From Undaria pinnatifida (taxonomy: Eukaryota; Sar; Phaeophyceae; Laminariales; Alariaceae), in NCBI GenBank assembly GCA_012845835.1, contig JABAKD010000027.1, positions 13,624,487 through 13,688,486 of the forward strand: a DNA stretch of 64,000 nt. The letters run 5' to 3'. Of this stretch, positions 44,936 to 55,916 are shown piece by piece. Within the stretch, counting starts at the first letter, position 1; each line of letters begins with the position of its first letter. The position numbers and the translations under genes are program-made. The notes under the pieces were generated by a model, which was not told the origin of the DNA, did no database searches, and saw nothing but the letters and a program-made list of their open reading frames with translations.

Positions 44936-45210
44936 GATGTGGGAGTACGTTCAAGTCTTCAATTTGTATGCTTCGAAGTTTGTCCGCACCGACGGGAAAA
45001 GACACTGGGTTGACCTCCCTGCACGCTCACTTCTGTTCACCTATCGTCCGGATTCTTTGTCGATCCCCCTCTACACTATGCATAGACTTTGTTGACACCA
45101 ATTTCAGCCCTCACTGCTACCACTCAAACCTCGATTGCCGTCCTCTCCTTTGGGCATAGATATAAATTATTGTTGTCGTGCGTTAGTTCCAGATACACTA
45201 AAATAGATAT

Positions 45211-45478
45211 TGTTAAGGTGCGACCTTGAAAGGCCTGCAAGTATCTGATTTGGTAGGTAACTGGCCGGTTTTCGCACGATAAGTTTGGCGTTTTCTATGC
45301 GGGATAGTCAGGAAATAGAACGGAGGCACGTGCCTCCGTTCCCAGAAGTCATTCGGGGCTCTGGTAGAATCAAATAAAGCTACGTTTCTCCCAAGGCTAA
45401 GAAAGTGAGTACTCTCCGAGGACCTGCTCAATAGGCAGACCTGCAGAGGACACTGTGTCCCCGCTCAATACCCTTACA
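45211..45478 (+). mobile_element. LTR of a truncated LTR retrotransposon
   Basis: 268 bp starting TGTTAAGG and ending CCCTTACA, an imperfect terminal inverted pair with TG...CA ends. Three bases later follows TGGCGTCGTCGGCAGGACG, placed and shaped like a primer-binding site. Comparison with gene copy 1 (14455-14480) shows that everything from TGTTAAGG to about 46078 is inserted in copy 2. Confidence 0.65.
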
Positions 45479-45481
45479 ATG

Positions 45482-46076
45482 TGGCGTCGTCGGCAGGACG
45501 AACCTGCGCGTGAAATCAATATGGGTTTCCTATGTATAAATCCACCCAAAGCAGTGCTTTGGGTGCGGGGGACGAGATGGCGTCATCGCGGTGCTATACA
45601 AGACGCATTGGGCGGGACTCTCCGAACCTTTCTGTATGCAGAAAATGGACCACCACCTCTCCCGCCCCCACATCTTGCGTTATTCGGCCGGAATCCCGGA
45701 CCAGCACCGCCAAACCAATCGCTTCTACCACCGAATGCGGATCGGGGCGGCACAGCCCGAGCTCTCCCGCAACAACGGGAAAAGTTTCCTAGCGCCGGGC
45801 TACGCCTATGTTCCCCGCGCCGATTGGCTCCGTCGCTACCACGACACGGTGCGTCCTAAGGGAGCCAACGTTTTGTACAAGGGAGACGATGGGTTATTAT
45901 GGTGGCTTGGAAAAATCAGCGCGAGCACTACCGAGGACAAGGTATACCTGGTCCGCTTTCTGGACGACCCGGAACCGATTAAACTTCCTCTTCCCCCGGC
46001 GTGCTACACGACTTCGACGGGAGCCATACGAGGCTCTTGGTGCCTGCAAGTTCACATCGCCAGTGCGTTTCCATAG
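45482..46076 (+). pseudogene. Retrotransposon internal 5' fragment (gag N-terminus-like)
   Basis: Begins with the primer-binding-site-like TGGCGTCGTCGGCAGGACG. The longest frame (about 45591-46076) encodes segments such as NRFYHRMRIGAAQPELSRNN, PGYAYVPRADWLRRYHDTVR, GDDGLLWWLGKISAS and KVYLVRFLDDPEPIKLPLPP. The KGDDGLLWWLGKI and VYLVRFLDD parts look like a small beta-barrel (Tudor or chromo-like) fold. An upstream ATG frame at about 45577 is one shift away. The element stops abruptly at the copy 2 junction near 46078. Confidence 0.55.
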
Positions 46077-46826
46077 GGACCGATGTGTTACAAGGCTTAG
46101 TTCGGCCTCACTCTCCAGCCTAATAACACCTGCCAGGTATTACGAGGGCAACCGTTACCCAACGACGGTGGAGAACGAATATCACATATATAAAGAGCAA
46201 ACAAAACTGCATCGATAGCTGTATGTACGTCGCCCTCGCTCGCCTCGTCTCTATGAGGCGGGACTTCGATAGCATCAACTACTGCCCCCACTGTTACTTG
46301 CCAATTGCGCTGCTCCTTAGTATATCAGTCGGATGTGCACGTTTGGTTTCGCAGGATCATTTCGGTTCTCTGATACACCACATGGTTCTGGAGATAACGC
46401 TTGGTTCTCATTTTAGGCTCCGTTCCCATTTTTCTGAAAACTCTGTTTAATGCGAATCAGAATACAAAAAATATCGATACTAAACAAATCTGCATCATCT
46501 ATCTAGATTATGCATGCACGCTTCACGCCCCAGTTCTCGCAGGATCCCAAAAACATCGCCAACTACCCCCCACCGCTACCAGTCGTGTTGCTTTTTTGTC
46601 GTCTATAACCTCGGGTGTAAAAGCAAAAAAACGTCCTTCACTAGCATTCTGTTGACTGTTTTCGAAACCAATACAGCTCTGTACATCTCTCGCTCTGGTT
46701 GCCCGTCTGCTTCCAGGCGTATTGCTTTTTATCGGGTGCTCGTTAGTGGCTGCCTTTGGTCGGCCTTTAAAAATACACATTAATAAAAGAAACCGGCATT
46801 TTTCCGCCCCCGGCTCTCGCCCGCAG

Positions 46827-47057
46827 AGACTTCGCAGACATCAACTACTGCCCCCACTGCTACCAATTGAGGGGGCCGGAGGCGGTGCGTGAGCGCGGAG
46901 AAGCGATCACGCCGGCGGATGTCCTGGCGAAATACGGGGATGGCGATTGGCCGCTTCGGGCCGCTTACTATTTTTGGGAGAGGTGGACAGCAACGGCGAC
47001 TACCCCAAGGGTCCAGAGATTTCAGTGCGTCAAGGAATATCCGGCGACTCAGAACAG
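46827..47057 (+). pseudogene. Copy 2 exon a, frameshifted
   Basis: Encodes DFADINYCPHCYQLRGPEAV and DVLAKYGDGDWPLRAAY, then two extra bases (TACTATTTTTGGGAG against TACAATTTGGGAG) shift the frame. Read past the shift, the conserved HGICGDPEQ has become QGISGDSEQ, so the Cys is lost too. Acceptor and donor are intact. Confidence 0.9.
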
Positions 47058-47789
47058 GTACCAAGAACGGCCAGGCACACACATGCTCCCATGGGGGTGC
47101 ACCTTGATATCCCTGGGGCGCTCAGTAACCCCTCCAAAACCTGGCTTGTGATACAATTGTATGCCTCATCCGATAGACGATCCCATGGTGAAGGTATAGT
47201 ACCAAACACATTGCAATTCATTCACGCAGAGGGCATCCTAACAACGGTGAAGCAGGCTAGGGTAGAGGTAAACCATTTTGTCTCTGAAGATCCTCACGTT
47301 GAGGACCTCTGTACTATATCTCTCCTTAAAAACGGATTTTCGAGAAAGCACGTGTTCTGGCCGATGAAAAATCCAAAGGGCCTAGACTACAGCAGTAGGT
47401 TTTACCACGAGAAGCACATCGCAAAACAAGAATGAAACTGCGACGGTTTTGGGGTCAAGGCGCCAGGTCGTCTAGAAAACGTGCGAATAAGCACAAAATG
47501 ACATCTCATCTCTATCGTAGCACGCGTATGGTACTTGGTGGTTTTTCGATATTATTAATCGGTGTATACCCAGCTAGCTAGGTCTCATGGGGAGTTTTCG
47601 TTGGGTTGCACGTTAGCTTTTTTATCATTGTTGTATACTCTGGGGTACCCGCGGGTACGTAATCGAGGTGGGACCCTGTGGTGTCTCAGAGAGCGTATGC
47701 CTTATGATTTACACCCTTGAGAGGTACTTGGCGGCAGGAGCATATATATAGAGCGTATAGCATATACAATCGGCAGCAATATGAATACA

Positions 47790-47973
47790 TACAGTAGGTG
47801 GCCCTATATAGTGCGGGTATGTGTCTCGAGAATTTACCCGCACTATACCGGGCACTCGCACTATATAAAAACCGGCCACTAAAGAGGGGTCTACATTGTG
47901 CCAAACGATTTCACCCGCACAATATCGGACACCCGCACTATATGACCCGCACTATATAGGACCACCTACTGTA
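47790..47973. mobile_element. MITE family C, TA-flanked, mariner-like ends
   Basis: 184 bp with ~26-bp terminal inverted repeats: TACAGTAGGTGGCCCTATAT then AGTGCGGG at the left and the complement of almost the same at the right (CCCGCACTATATAGGACCAC then CTACTGTA). Ends TA/CAGTAGG and CCTACTG/TA fit a TA target, as for Tc1/mariner-type elements. The interior repeats CCCGCACTATA and its complement several more times. It has no coding capacity. Confidence 0.8.
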
Positions 47974-48029
47974 GTCTATACCACGAGTAAAATGTTGGTG
48001 AAGGAATCAGCCCGGTCATCGTTAGACAT

Positions 48030-48237
48030 ATTTCTCCCCCTCAGAAACGGGTTTTATAGTTTCCGCGCACAGACTGACTAACATCACCCTGTTGACCCTG
48101 ATAGCTACACTGTAGTTGCAAGGGGAGTAGCCGACCTATATCCTTAATGAGGACACACAACCCGTAATACGCGCGATCGGAGTATCACACACAGCTTGCA
48201 AAGATGAGTTTCGACAAAATATTCGATCTCACAGCTG
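48030..48237 (-). mobile_element. MITE family A
   Basis: Reverse orientation, from TTTCTCCCCCTCAGAAACGG to TTCGATCTCACAGCTGG. The right terminal CAGCTGTCAGA is missing; otherwise the copy is very close to that at 28503-28723. It has no counterpart in gene copy 1 and so is a later insertion. Confidence 0.9.
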
Positions 48238-48664
48238 GAGTGCATTTTCATTTTTTATCATATACTAATGCGAACCTTCAAATATGTGCAGGCGCGGGAA
48301 CCTGCAAGGCGGTCGACGTCCTTGAAGACTTCGCCATCACTTGTTCTTCTCGCAGTAGACGCTCAGCACTCCCTCCCCATATAAAGAGAGCGCACGGCAC
48401 CGATAGAAAACAGTGTGATTAATGACGCATGTGACAATTTCGAGCAAATGCTCGCCGTTGAAACTGTCGTCGCACTCCACATTTGTCTGCTCGCCGACGG
48501 CCCGATACAGCCTCGGGCCGGGGGTGTCTGATGTCTGATGTCTTGAATTTCGTCCATTTTCGGGGGTTCTACTATATGAGGAATAGGACGGATTTTTTTC
48601 CGGGGACGACATTGAAATCTCCTCGTGTTCGTTTGTCTTACACTGCGATTTCGGTTTGTTGCAG

Positions 48665-48781
48665 ACGGCAGCAGAGGAGACGAACACGTTGGGGAAGGCG
48701 AGCAGCACCTACCCGGTGCTCGGAACGTTCGAAGAGGGGTCCATCATTGAGATGAAAGTTGTCGTCTCCACCTAACACTGG
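48665..48781 (+). pseudogene. Copy 2 exon b with stop before the catalytic His
   Basis: Encodes TAAEETNTLGKASSTYPVLG and FEEGSIIEMKVVVST, then TAA (48773-48775) in place of Tyr, then CAC TGG. The donor GTGAGT is now GTTAGT. Confidence 0.93.
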
Positions 48782-49430
48782 GTTAGTCAACCGAGCTGAG
48801 ATGACCACAACACAAATAGACCGCACTGCCATACGGACTGAACAAAGAGGCCACACTGCGGTAGCGACCAAAACAGCGACAAGTCTGACCTTAACCACCG
48901 CATCGTGAGTAGATCGTACCGAGGTAGCGACCAGACATAGTCATATGTCTAGTCTCATCAATTACATAAGAGTAGGTGGATAAACCGCCCCGAGATGCCT
49001 GTTAAAATATGTTATGGTTATGATGTGCTCAATCACTTGGTGAGTAGACTGCACACTGAGATAGCGACCATACAAATTACGTGTGTCTGTTCTTCAACTG
49101 TTAGCGGTCGAAGATCGAAGACCGCGTGAGTAGACCGCGCAGGTGCAGCGACCAAGCGAGTGATGTACCGGGTTATATCAAATGTTGGGCGAGTAGAATG
49201 CACTGAGGTGTCGATCGAACACATTCCATGTCTGGTAAAGCCAGCTGTCAAACGTTTAAGGGTGAGGGAGTAGATCGAAGTGAGATAGGGACCATAGGAA
49301 TGATATGTCTGGTCTTGTCAACCACTGGGTGAATGAACGCACTGGGATAATAACCAACAATATGCCCGGCCTTATCAATGGGTCTAAGACTGGTGAACAT
49401 ACAATAGTATGGCAGGGGTGCTGGAAGTGT
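48777..49430 (+). repeat. Intronic splice-donor minisatellite, copy 2
   Basis: Echoes of the exon b donor region at about 48903, 49038, 49126, 49186, 49261 and 49325 (GTGAGTAGATCG, TTGGTGAGTAGACTGC, GCGTGAGTAGACCGC, GGGCGAGTAGAATGC and others). It matches the array in copy 1 and so predates the duplication. Confidence 0.72.
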
Positions 49431-49454
49431 TGAAAGTGTGACGTGTCTGGGTGA

Positions 49455-49580
49455 CCAATCAATCAGCCAATCAATTAATCGTTGAATCAATCAATAAATC
49501 AATTAATGAATAAATCAATAAACCAATCAACCAATCAATCAATTAATCATTCAATCCATCAATGTATCAATCAATCAATA
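49455..49580. repeat. (AATC)n microsatellite, left part
   Basis: AATCAATC repeats with AATAAATC variants, continued at 50695-50800 on the far side of a 1.1-kb insertion. Copy 1 has the uninterrupted but much shorter version at 17716-17750. Confidence 0.9.
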
Positions 49581-50694
49581 AAAGATACGATAGCTGTCGC
49601 TAAAACAAGCGACTGCTGATAGATGTAACTGTCGTCAGACGTGTGCGTCCACGGGTCATTGGTTCGTGTGATTGCGAGGGGCACCACAGGTGGAATAGAG
49701 TCGATGTGGCGTTTGTTGTATTGCAATTGATGTGATCATTAGTTGGCCGCGACGGCGTTGAAGACGCCCATGCCTGTGTACCTACCCCGCGTGCTTTGTG
49801 CTAAGTCCACCAGCCTAACCTCTTCCCGCAACCTAGCCTTCATGGTGTCGGAATTTCCAAGCTTGCCTATCCTGTCGAAACTCATTGGCTCTACCATGAG
49901 GTCCGCTAGTCTTTTAGCTCTACTGAGACAGACGAAAGTAAGCCCCGTGCAGGACTCCTTCGCCCCAAAGTCTGTGACGGCCTTCTCTAACGTCTGCCCC
50001 TGTGATTTGTGCATAGTGATGGCCCAGCAGAGCCTCAACGGCAGTTGCGCCCTGACCTGCGTTCCCCCGTCCTGCCAAGTGGTGTATACGGGAGAAATCG
50101 GCACACACCCTCTATATCTCTCCTGAGACGACCACGACGACTTGGCCTCGAATGCCGCTCACGAGTCCAACTTGTTGGTACAGGTTCTTCGTGAGCATGA
50201 CCTTGGCTCCCTTAGCTAGGTAGAGGTCCCTCTCAAGCCCCTCCGCCGTGTCTGCTGTCGCCCTTCTGGCGTTGGCGCACGGACCGTGTTTGGGTCAATC
50301 GCCCCCAACGGACGTCTCTCCATGATGACCTACTCTCACCACGAGACAGCAGTAGATACACTCAGCGGACACACCCCTAGCGAGCACACACTCTCCATGC
50401 CCGCTCTCCGCTGGCCACTGGTGTCGCCCGCTGCGCCCGTTGTCTGTGTGCTGCCAGCTGTGTGAGCGCTGTGTGCCTGCTGTGTGAGCGGTGTGTGCTG
50501 CTGTTTTTGTCCGTGTGGTCTGCTGTGTGTGTTTGTTTTGTTGCTCCGTGGTGGTCTGCCTCCACCTACAGTCCAAAATCAAATGATCCCACACTAAAAT
50601 CAAGTTTAGTCGAAGACACGCACGCAAACTATTTTTTTTTCATTGGAGCCTATATTGCGAGGCCCAGGTGTAGATTAGAAACTCGCTTCGCTCG
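49581..50694 (-). mobile_element. Helitron-like insertion carrying a broken Pif1-type helicase
   Basis: About 1.1 kb splitting the AATC microsatellite of the intron between exons b and c, absent from copy 1. Its helicase is on the minus strand. Near the left edge, which is the 3' end on that strand, a perfect 6-bp stem with 6-base loop (GTCGCT AAAACA AGCGAC) lies about 12 bp from the junction, as expected of a Helitron 3' hairpin. A canonical CTRR end is not obvious, so it may be a Helentron-type or truncated element. Confidence 0.55.
49739..50270 (-). pseudogene. Pif1-like helicase, C-terminal fragment
   Basis: The minus frame at 49739-50104 reads through PLRLCWAITMHKSQGQTLEK, AVTDFGAKESCTGLTFVCLS and RAKRLADLMVEP, the end of the second RecA-like domain of Pif1-family helicases (WAITMHKSQGQTL motif). 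Upstream on the same strand, in another frame, are DLYLAKGAKVMLTKNLYQQV and GLVSGIRGQVVVV, the preceding Pif1 segment. At least one frameshift lies between them (a stop in one frame near 50123), and the N-terminal Walker motifs are absent. Confidence 0.85.
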
Positions 50695-50745
50695 AATCAA
50701 TCAATCAACCAATCAATCAATCAACCAATCAGCCAATCAATCAGT

Positions 50746-50785
<40 letters not shown>

Positions 50786-50805
50786 GAACCAATCAATCAA
50801 TCGAC
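50695..50805. repeat. (AATC)n microsatellite, right part
   Basis: AATCAATCAACC and AATCAATC repeats that continue the tract broken at 49580, followed by sequence matching copy 1 at 17752 onward. Confidence 0.92.
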
Positions 50806-50924
50806 AAACCAAACCAAGCATCCACCATACCACCCAGCACCCCCACCCAATAAATTAACGAATGAACGATATAACCTTTTGATCAACCCAACCCTTGTTC
50901 TTTTGGGCCCGAAATCAAAACCAG

Positions 50925-51216
50925 GGCCATCTGGAATACTTCATCTGCGACAACGTCAACCTCGAGGACGGAACCGATACCTCCGTCACCCAAGAATGCC
51001 TCAACAAGCACCCGCTCAGTCGCGCCGAAGACGATGAAGACGCGAGCCCCATTGACCCGGACCACCCGGGGCGCAATTTGCTGGCCCCCCCTTGCCATGA
51101 ATCGGAGACAGATCAAACCAAGACGGACGGGGCAAATGCCGGATACGTGGTGACCGGTGGCTACCGGCTTCCCGATGAATTGAGCTGTTCACACTGCACC
51201 ATCCAGACGATTTTCT
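50925..51216 (+). pseudogene. Copy 2 exon c, still open
   Basis: Same length and splice sites as copy 1. It encodes GHLEYFICDNVNLEDGTDTS, VTQECLNKHPLSRAEDDEDA, LPDELSCSHCTIQTIF. All Cys of copy 1 are kept. It is the only long catalytic exon without damage. Confidence 0.93.
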
Positions 51217-52531
51217 GTGAGTTTTTGTTTTTCCTTTCTAGATTTTCTGCGCTTGTGCTGCGATAAGGATACAGTTTTTTTAACACGTTTGTTGGGTAAA
51301 ACCTTTCTGTCTTACGGGGGGAGGGATCCTCTGATCTAGGCACTACCCAAACTCAGTTTGGGTTTCAGTGTTTGTTGTAAAATATGTTTACGTTCTATGT
51401 ATACCTATGCCATGAGATTGTTCATCGGGTTAAGATTTCTTGTTCTTAAATAGATAGCTTTTGGGCAGGGCATGTGACAAAAGCCTTCAAAAGGAGTGAG
51501 GAAAATGTTGGTGCTAACCCTACCGTAGCCTCGATCCGTCCAGTTTTTTTTGTTCCATGCTTGGCTGTTGGACACGTTTCGCGTCGCTCAGAGCGTTTCA
51601 AACTGAGTTTTGTTCAACAGATCGAACGCGACTGCGTACTAGTAATGCTTGATGTTATTGATAGTATCCCTGCGACATAGACACACAGGTATGGATGGGA
51701 TCCCGATGGCTTGGATTCCACCCACTGCTGAACCATCCAGATGGCTCAGTGTGAATAGTTTTTTAATACGTTGAACGTGACCACAGCAATACTGCAATAT
51801 AGTGGTCTTGTTGTTTCTCCAAGTCCGCACATAAGTGGCGATTGACAGCCAAAACACCACGCCAAGCGTGAATGCCTATCACTGCAGACATGAATCCCAA
51901 CTTAGACCCACCCACAACCTTCTTCTGTCTGGAAAAGTTTGTGTACGTTGCGCGTGGAGGTGGGTGATCAAACCAGTCTACTTCATAACAAATACCAGGT
52001 ACCAGGTAGCATGGTTTTATGGTGGGAGATGTTAGTGCCGCGCTGAGGGAGAAAAGGGAATAACGCCCCTTCCAAGTGGTAAAGAAGCTGAAAAATCCCT
52101 GCTTCTGAACAGGTTATTTAAGTGACATCCCTCTTCTACCGTCGCCGTGTTTGCAACGGCATGCGGACACCGGGAACTTGTGCGCGCACCCAACCTCGAT
52201 GCCAAAAGGGTTTCCACCGCCAGAAACAAGTCTTTGTATTTATGTGCGCGCTCATCTATATCATTATGTTTGCACTTTCTATTTCACCTTCCCCCTCCCT
52301 AGTCGTAACTCTGATCCGGCGTGGCCAGATGGGCCCTTCTCCCCCTTCTCCACTATTAATGCAGCATGCACTTTCGTCTTGATCGCGACAATACTTCAGC
52401 CCTTTCTTCCCTCGTCCACTGGCATATATAGTCTCGACACTCCAGTAGGTTTATCAGGAGCTGATAAGATCGACGTCCCTTCGGGATGATGCTTTGTTAG
52501 TAATGCATTTATCATCACAAGATTCCCGGAC

Positions 52532-52794
52532 CTAGGACTGATTCTACGATACCCCCCCCCAAAAAAACAGCGATTTTCTTCAACGAACGTTTCATTGCTG
52601 ATCGACACAAGAAAGACCGCTACTAAAAAATAGTCTCCACACATGTTTTCTTGTTTGCAAAGGAATATCGAACGGCGACGTCGGGGTGGGAAGGGAGGCA
52701 CCGTATTTCAGAAGATACGGCCGGGAGCTAGTTTCAAAGCGGGCGATTTCTCGTTAAAGAAAAGCTGGGGGGGCTACCGTAGAACGACTTCTAG
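52532..52794 (+). mobile_element. MITE family B replacing exon d of copy 2
   Basis: Best-bounded family B copy: left end CTAGGACTGATTCTACGATA then CCCCCCCCC; right end GGGGGGCTACCGTAGAACGA then CTTCTAG. The inverted ends match over about 25 of 28 bases. Sequence to its left matches copy 1 up to about 18940 and sequence to its right matches copy 1 from about 19540, so exon d and some 600 bp are missing here. Confidence 0.88.
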
Positions 52795-53056
52795 CCGCGA
52801 TACAGTACGGAAAAGCAACCCCAAACAACAGTCCCATGGCCTAGGCTTACAGTACAACGGGTTATCTTGTACAGTAGTTTCTCTGTTGTTGTGGAGCCTG
52901 ATCGTTCCGAAACGGTTTCGACCAAAAGGCGCTACAATGCGCGCCTATCGTACGTAGAACGCGCCAATTGAATGGGGTTATTTTGTACGGTGGCATTCAT
53001 TTGCGGGCGCTGTATGCGGCCACGCCAACGTGGCGCTCCCAACGTCCCCTTTTCAG

Positions 53057-53117
53057 GCGCGGTCAACGCCAGCCTCGACAGCTCGAACAATGACTACATA
53101 TGCTCAGGGAAATCAGT
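53057..53117 (+). pseudogene. Copy 2 exon e, Cys lost
   Basis: GAVNASLDSSNNDYICSGKS, with the same 61-bp length and splice sites as copy 1. The Cys of NACLD is now Ser. Confidence 0.88.
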
Positions 53118-53921
53118 GTGAGTCTACTGTAGGAGCGGCGGGAAATGTTGTATTACTGTAGTATTTTTTGTTGGTGGTTGGTGTTGTTTGGTGTTGTCTG
53201 TTGTTGGTGATGTTTTGGATTGCTTTTTGTTGGTGTCCTTGCCATTGATCTTGTCGTAGATGATGGTGGTGTTGGTTACGGTTGCACGTTGTTCTTTGTT
53301 GTCGTAAGTGCCCAGGAAAACCAGTGTGATCATATTTCTATTAATAGTGCAATAGCCACGTCGGGACGTGACTTATTTTCCGGCTGTCTTTGAGGGCAAA
53401 TAATGCCTAATTGACATTTTCTCATATAGTCAGCCAAGAACATCTTGTGGAACAAGTCCTTCCCCTGTGGAAGCGTGAGTCACTCTCTCTTTCTTCGCGC
53501 ATTCTCTCTGGTACATGCTACATCCGTCCGTTCCCTCGTGTTAGAATATACGATCGACTACTTCTGGTTGTATCTTGAAATAACACGGATGTGTTTACTG
53601 TTGTTTGGTATCGTAAATTTATGCGATGATTTGCGGCAAGATGTGAGACAGTCAAGCAGTCAAGCGTCATTGTTAGAAACATCCGGGAGCGGTGTTTGTG
53701 GGTACGAGAGCGTACTCGTGCTTTACGGTACTGTCACAAGTTACAGGGCACTATGTGCCACGTCTCTGCAAGTTTCTTCTTGGGATCATCTGCACCGTGT
53801 CGAACGTATATTCTATCTGGATTGTATTACACCTTAGGGTCCTTTTTGCTCCAGGTATCCCCTCCCTAATTCAACGTTTGTGCCCTCTCTTGCGCTCCTG
53901 TGGTTCCGTGTCGTACAACAG

Positions 53922-54014
53922 CAATCTCAACAATTGCGACTTGACAGACAGCGATGTCGACAACCTAAGGGAGTGCTTCGAGGCCACAGACGACGTGGGC
54001 AAGATCAAGAAAAT
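53922..54014 (+). pseudogene. Copy 2 exon f (LRR cap), open
   Basis: NLNNCDLTDSDVDNLRECFE then ATDDVGKIKK. Length and splice sites are the same as in copy 1. Confidence 0.88.
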
Positions 54015-54233
54015 GTAAGGCCTGCATCCCGAGTAATGTGGTATATCTCCCGCACACAAACGTTTTACCACCCCTGTCACGGTGTCATCCCCAAGTTGAA
54101 ATCATGCCCATCCTCCCGTGTGGTCACGTGTTTAGCCTCCGGGTTGTGCTTGTACGTCGTGAAGAGAATATGTAATCTGTCGTAATCACGCAATCGCTTG
54201 CTCGATCCCCCCTGCGTGCACTTATATCGGCAG

Positions 54234-54305
54234 TTTAATGCGAAACAACGGCATCACCTGGTTCCCGTAGGACTTGCTGCGCGGCACGGATGAGCTCGTC
54301 ACGCT
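54234..54305 (+). pseudogene. Copy 2 exon g (LRR) with stop
   Basis: LMRNNGITWFP then TAG at 54268-54270. The 72-bp length and GTGAGT donor are kept. Confidence 0.9.
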
Positions 54306-55361
54306 GTGAGTGGTGAACGGAGCAATATATTATAGCTAGAACTGGAGACGCGTGCTACGTTAGAGATAATAGCTCCATTATTCCTGAGACTTGTCGTTTG
54401 AAGAGTTCTTCTATAGACCCCGACCAAGGTCAGGGGCTCTATGCCGCACACAAAAACTGACTTTCAGGAAGCATTTCAAGCTGAGCCCGATACACAATCC
54501 CACGGGCTACGCACTACCGTAGGTATCCCACGAGCAGTATTCCCGAGCGTGTGCGAGTTTCCAATTTCCCCCCCTGAATGTGTCTTATTGACCAGGGACT
54601 GGATTAGCTTGAAAAACAACAAAAATCGGCCGCCATCCACTAACGCACACGTTGCCAAGCTAACGGCAGACCACAGGCGACAGATTCAAATGTTCTGCTG
54701 TGCGAGCTCCAAGCGACAGCTACTACTGTAGTCTATATACCAGGTGTCTACTATCATCGTTGTCCTTGCCATCCGACAAAAATGTGCAACGTGAGCGACA
54801 ACCCCAGTTCTAACTCATACACACTCCCAGAAACTTGAAGATTGCTATATTGGTACGCATTGCGATTTATTATCGTTGCCCCCAGACAAGGCGGCGTAGG
54901 TGCTGTTCCGATATAAATCCAATAATTGTACCCTTCCGGAAAACTGCAGTATCTCTCCGGCGACTTTCTGGCAACCACTTCCCAATTTCCCTTCGCCGGA
55001 TCGTGTCAGGTTCAACTCTATTTCCACATATTTTGGTCTGGAAAGTGCAACTAACTCGCCGGTGCAAAGGCGAACGATGTGGTTGGTGGTATGCACAACC
55101 AGCATGGGGGTCTAGCACTGCTTCCGTATCACGAGCGGTGCTTCCCTGGGGTTACGTTAATGGGTGACAGCCACAGGAGCACACGTCGTAGTAGTCATGT
55201 GTGCTGGCTGTTTAAAGCCCAATATTTTGCTGTCACAGCGATGACAGCAGTGTCGATAGATTTGCACTCGATCCCTAGCAGTCAATGTTTGGTTTCCAGA
55301 AGACCTAACAATGTGGCCACTCGGATCTTGGAGGATAGTTTATGACTAATTTTCAAGGACG

Positions 55362-55430
55362 TCAGCCGTGAGTTCGACGAATTTCAGGTCAATACTCATC
55401 TTTGCAAGCTGCGTTGTTGGTACTCGTAAT
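55362..55430 (+). mobile_element. MITE family A-like fragment
   Basis: GTCAGCCGTGAGTTCGACGA, CAATACTCATCTTTGCAAGC and TGCGTTGTTGG. A second fragment of the same variant is at 58440-58500 (GTCAGCTGTGAGTTCAACGA, CTCATATTTGTAAGCTGTGT). Confidence 0.6.
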
Positions 55431-55868
55431 ACACTTGTTACGCTCGCTCATTGGCCGAGGGCTATGTGGTGGTCCGCATATCGGAATAATGAATACATTT
55501 CCAAAAGCGGCGCAGCCGCGTTTCTCGCCCATTTCTGGCCCGTTTTGGGTCCGGTTTGAGGTCAGGGTTAGGGCTAGGGTTAAGGGGTGGGTTGGGTCTA
55601 CGCCGCCCGTACCTCTATCCGACCAGGACGTGCTTTCTGCTCGCAAACGCGAACAGCCCACCGCCCCAAAGATCCGGGCGGCCAACATGTTAGGTGAGCT
55701 CCTGGCGTCCTACTTTTTCAACGGGGTGAAGCACGCCCGGTAAGACCCTGCCTGTAAATATTGTACAGGTAACAGCTTATTAAGGGCCTTGTCCCACTCA
55801 ACCACATCGCTGTTCGGTCCGCACCAACCTCCTCAATCAAGTGTTTTCTAAACGGTGTGACCCTACAG

Positions 55869-55916
55869 GAACCTTCGGGGCAGCTGCGACCTGGAGTGCA
55901 TCCCGCCCCTGCCGAG
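55869..55916 (+). pseudogene. Copy 2 exon h, open
   Basis: NLRGSCDLECIPPLP after the completing base. It has the same length; the donor is GTAGGC instead of GTAAGC. Confidence 0.85.

Noticed and set aside
50295..50627. 110-codon minus-strand Thr/Gln/His-rich frame
   Set aside because: Produced by TGTGTG-type low-complexity sequence inside the Helitron-like insert.
49455..50805. AATC repeats as telomere-like sequence
   Set aside because: Tetranucleotide microsatellite interior to an intron; no terminal or array-scale features.
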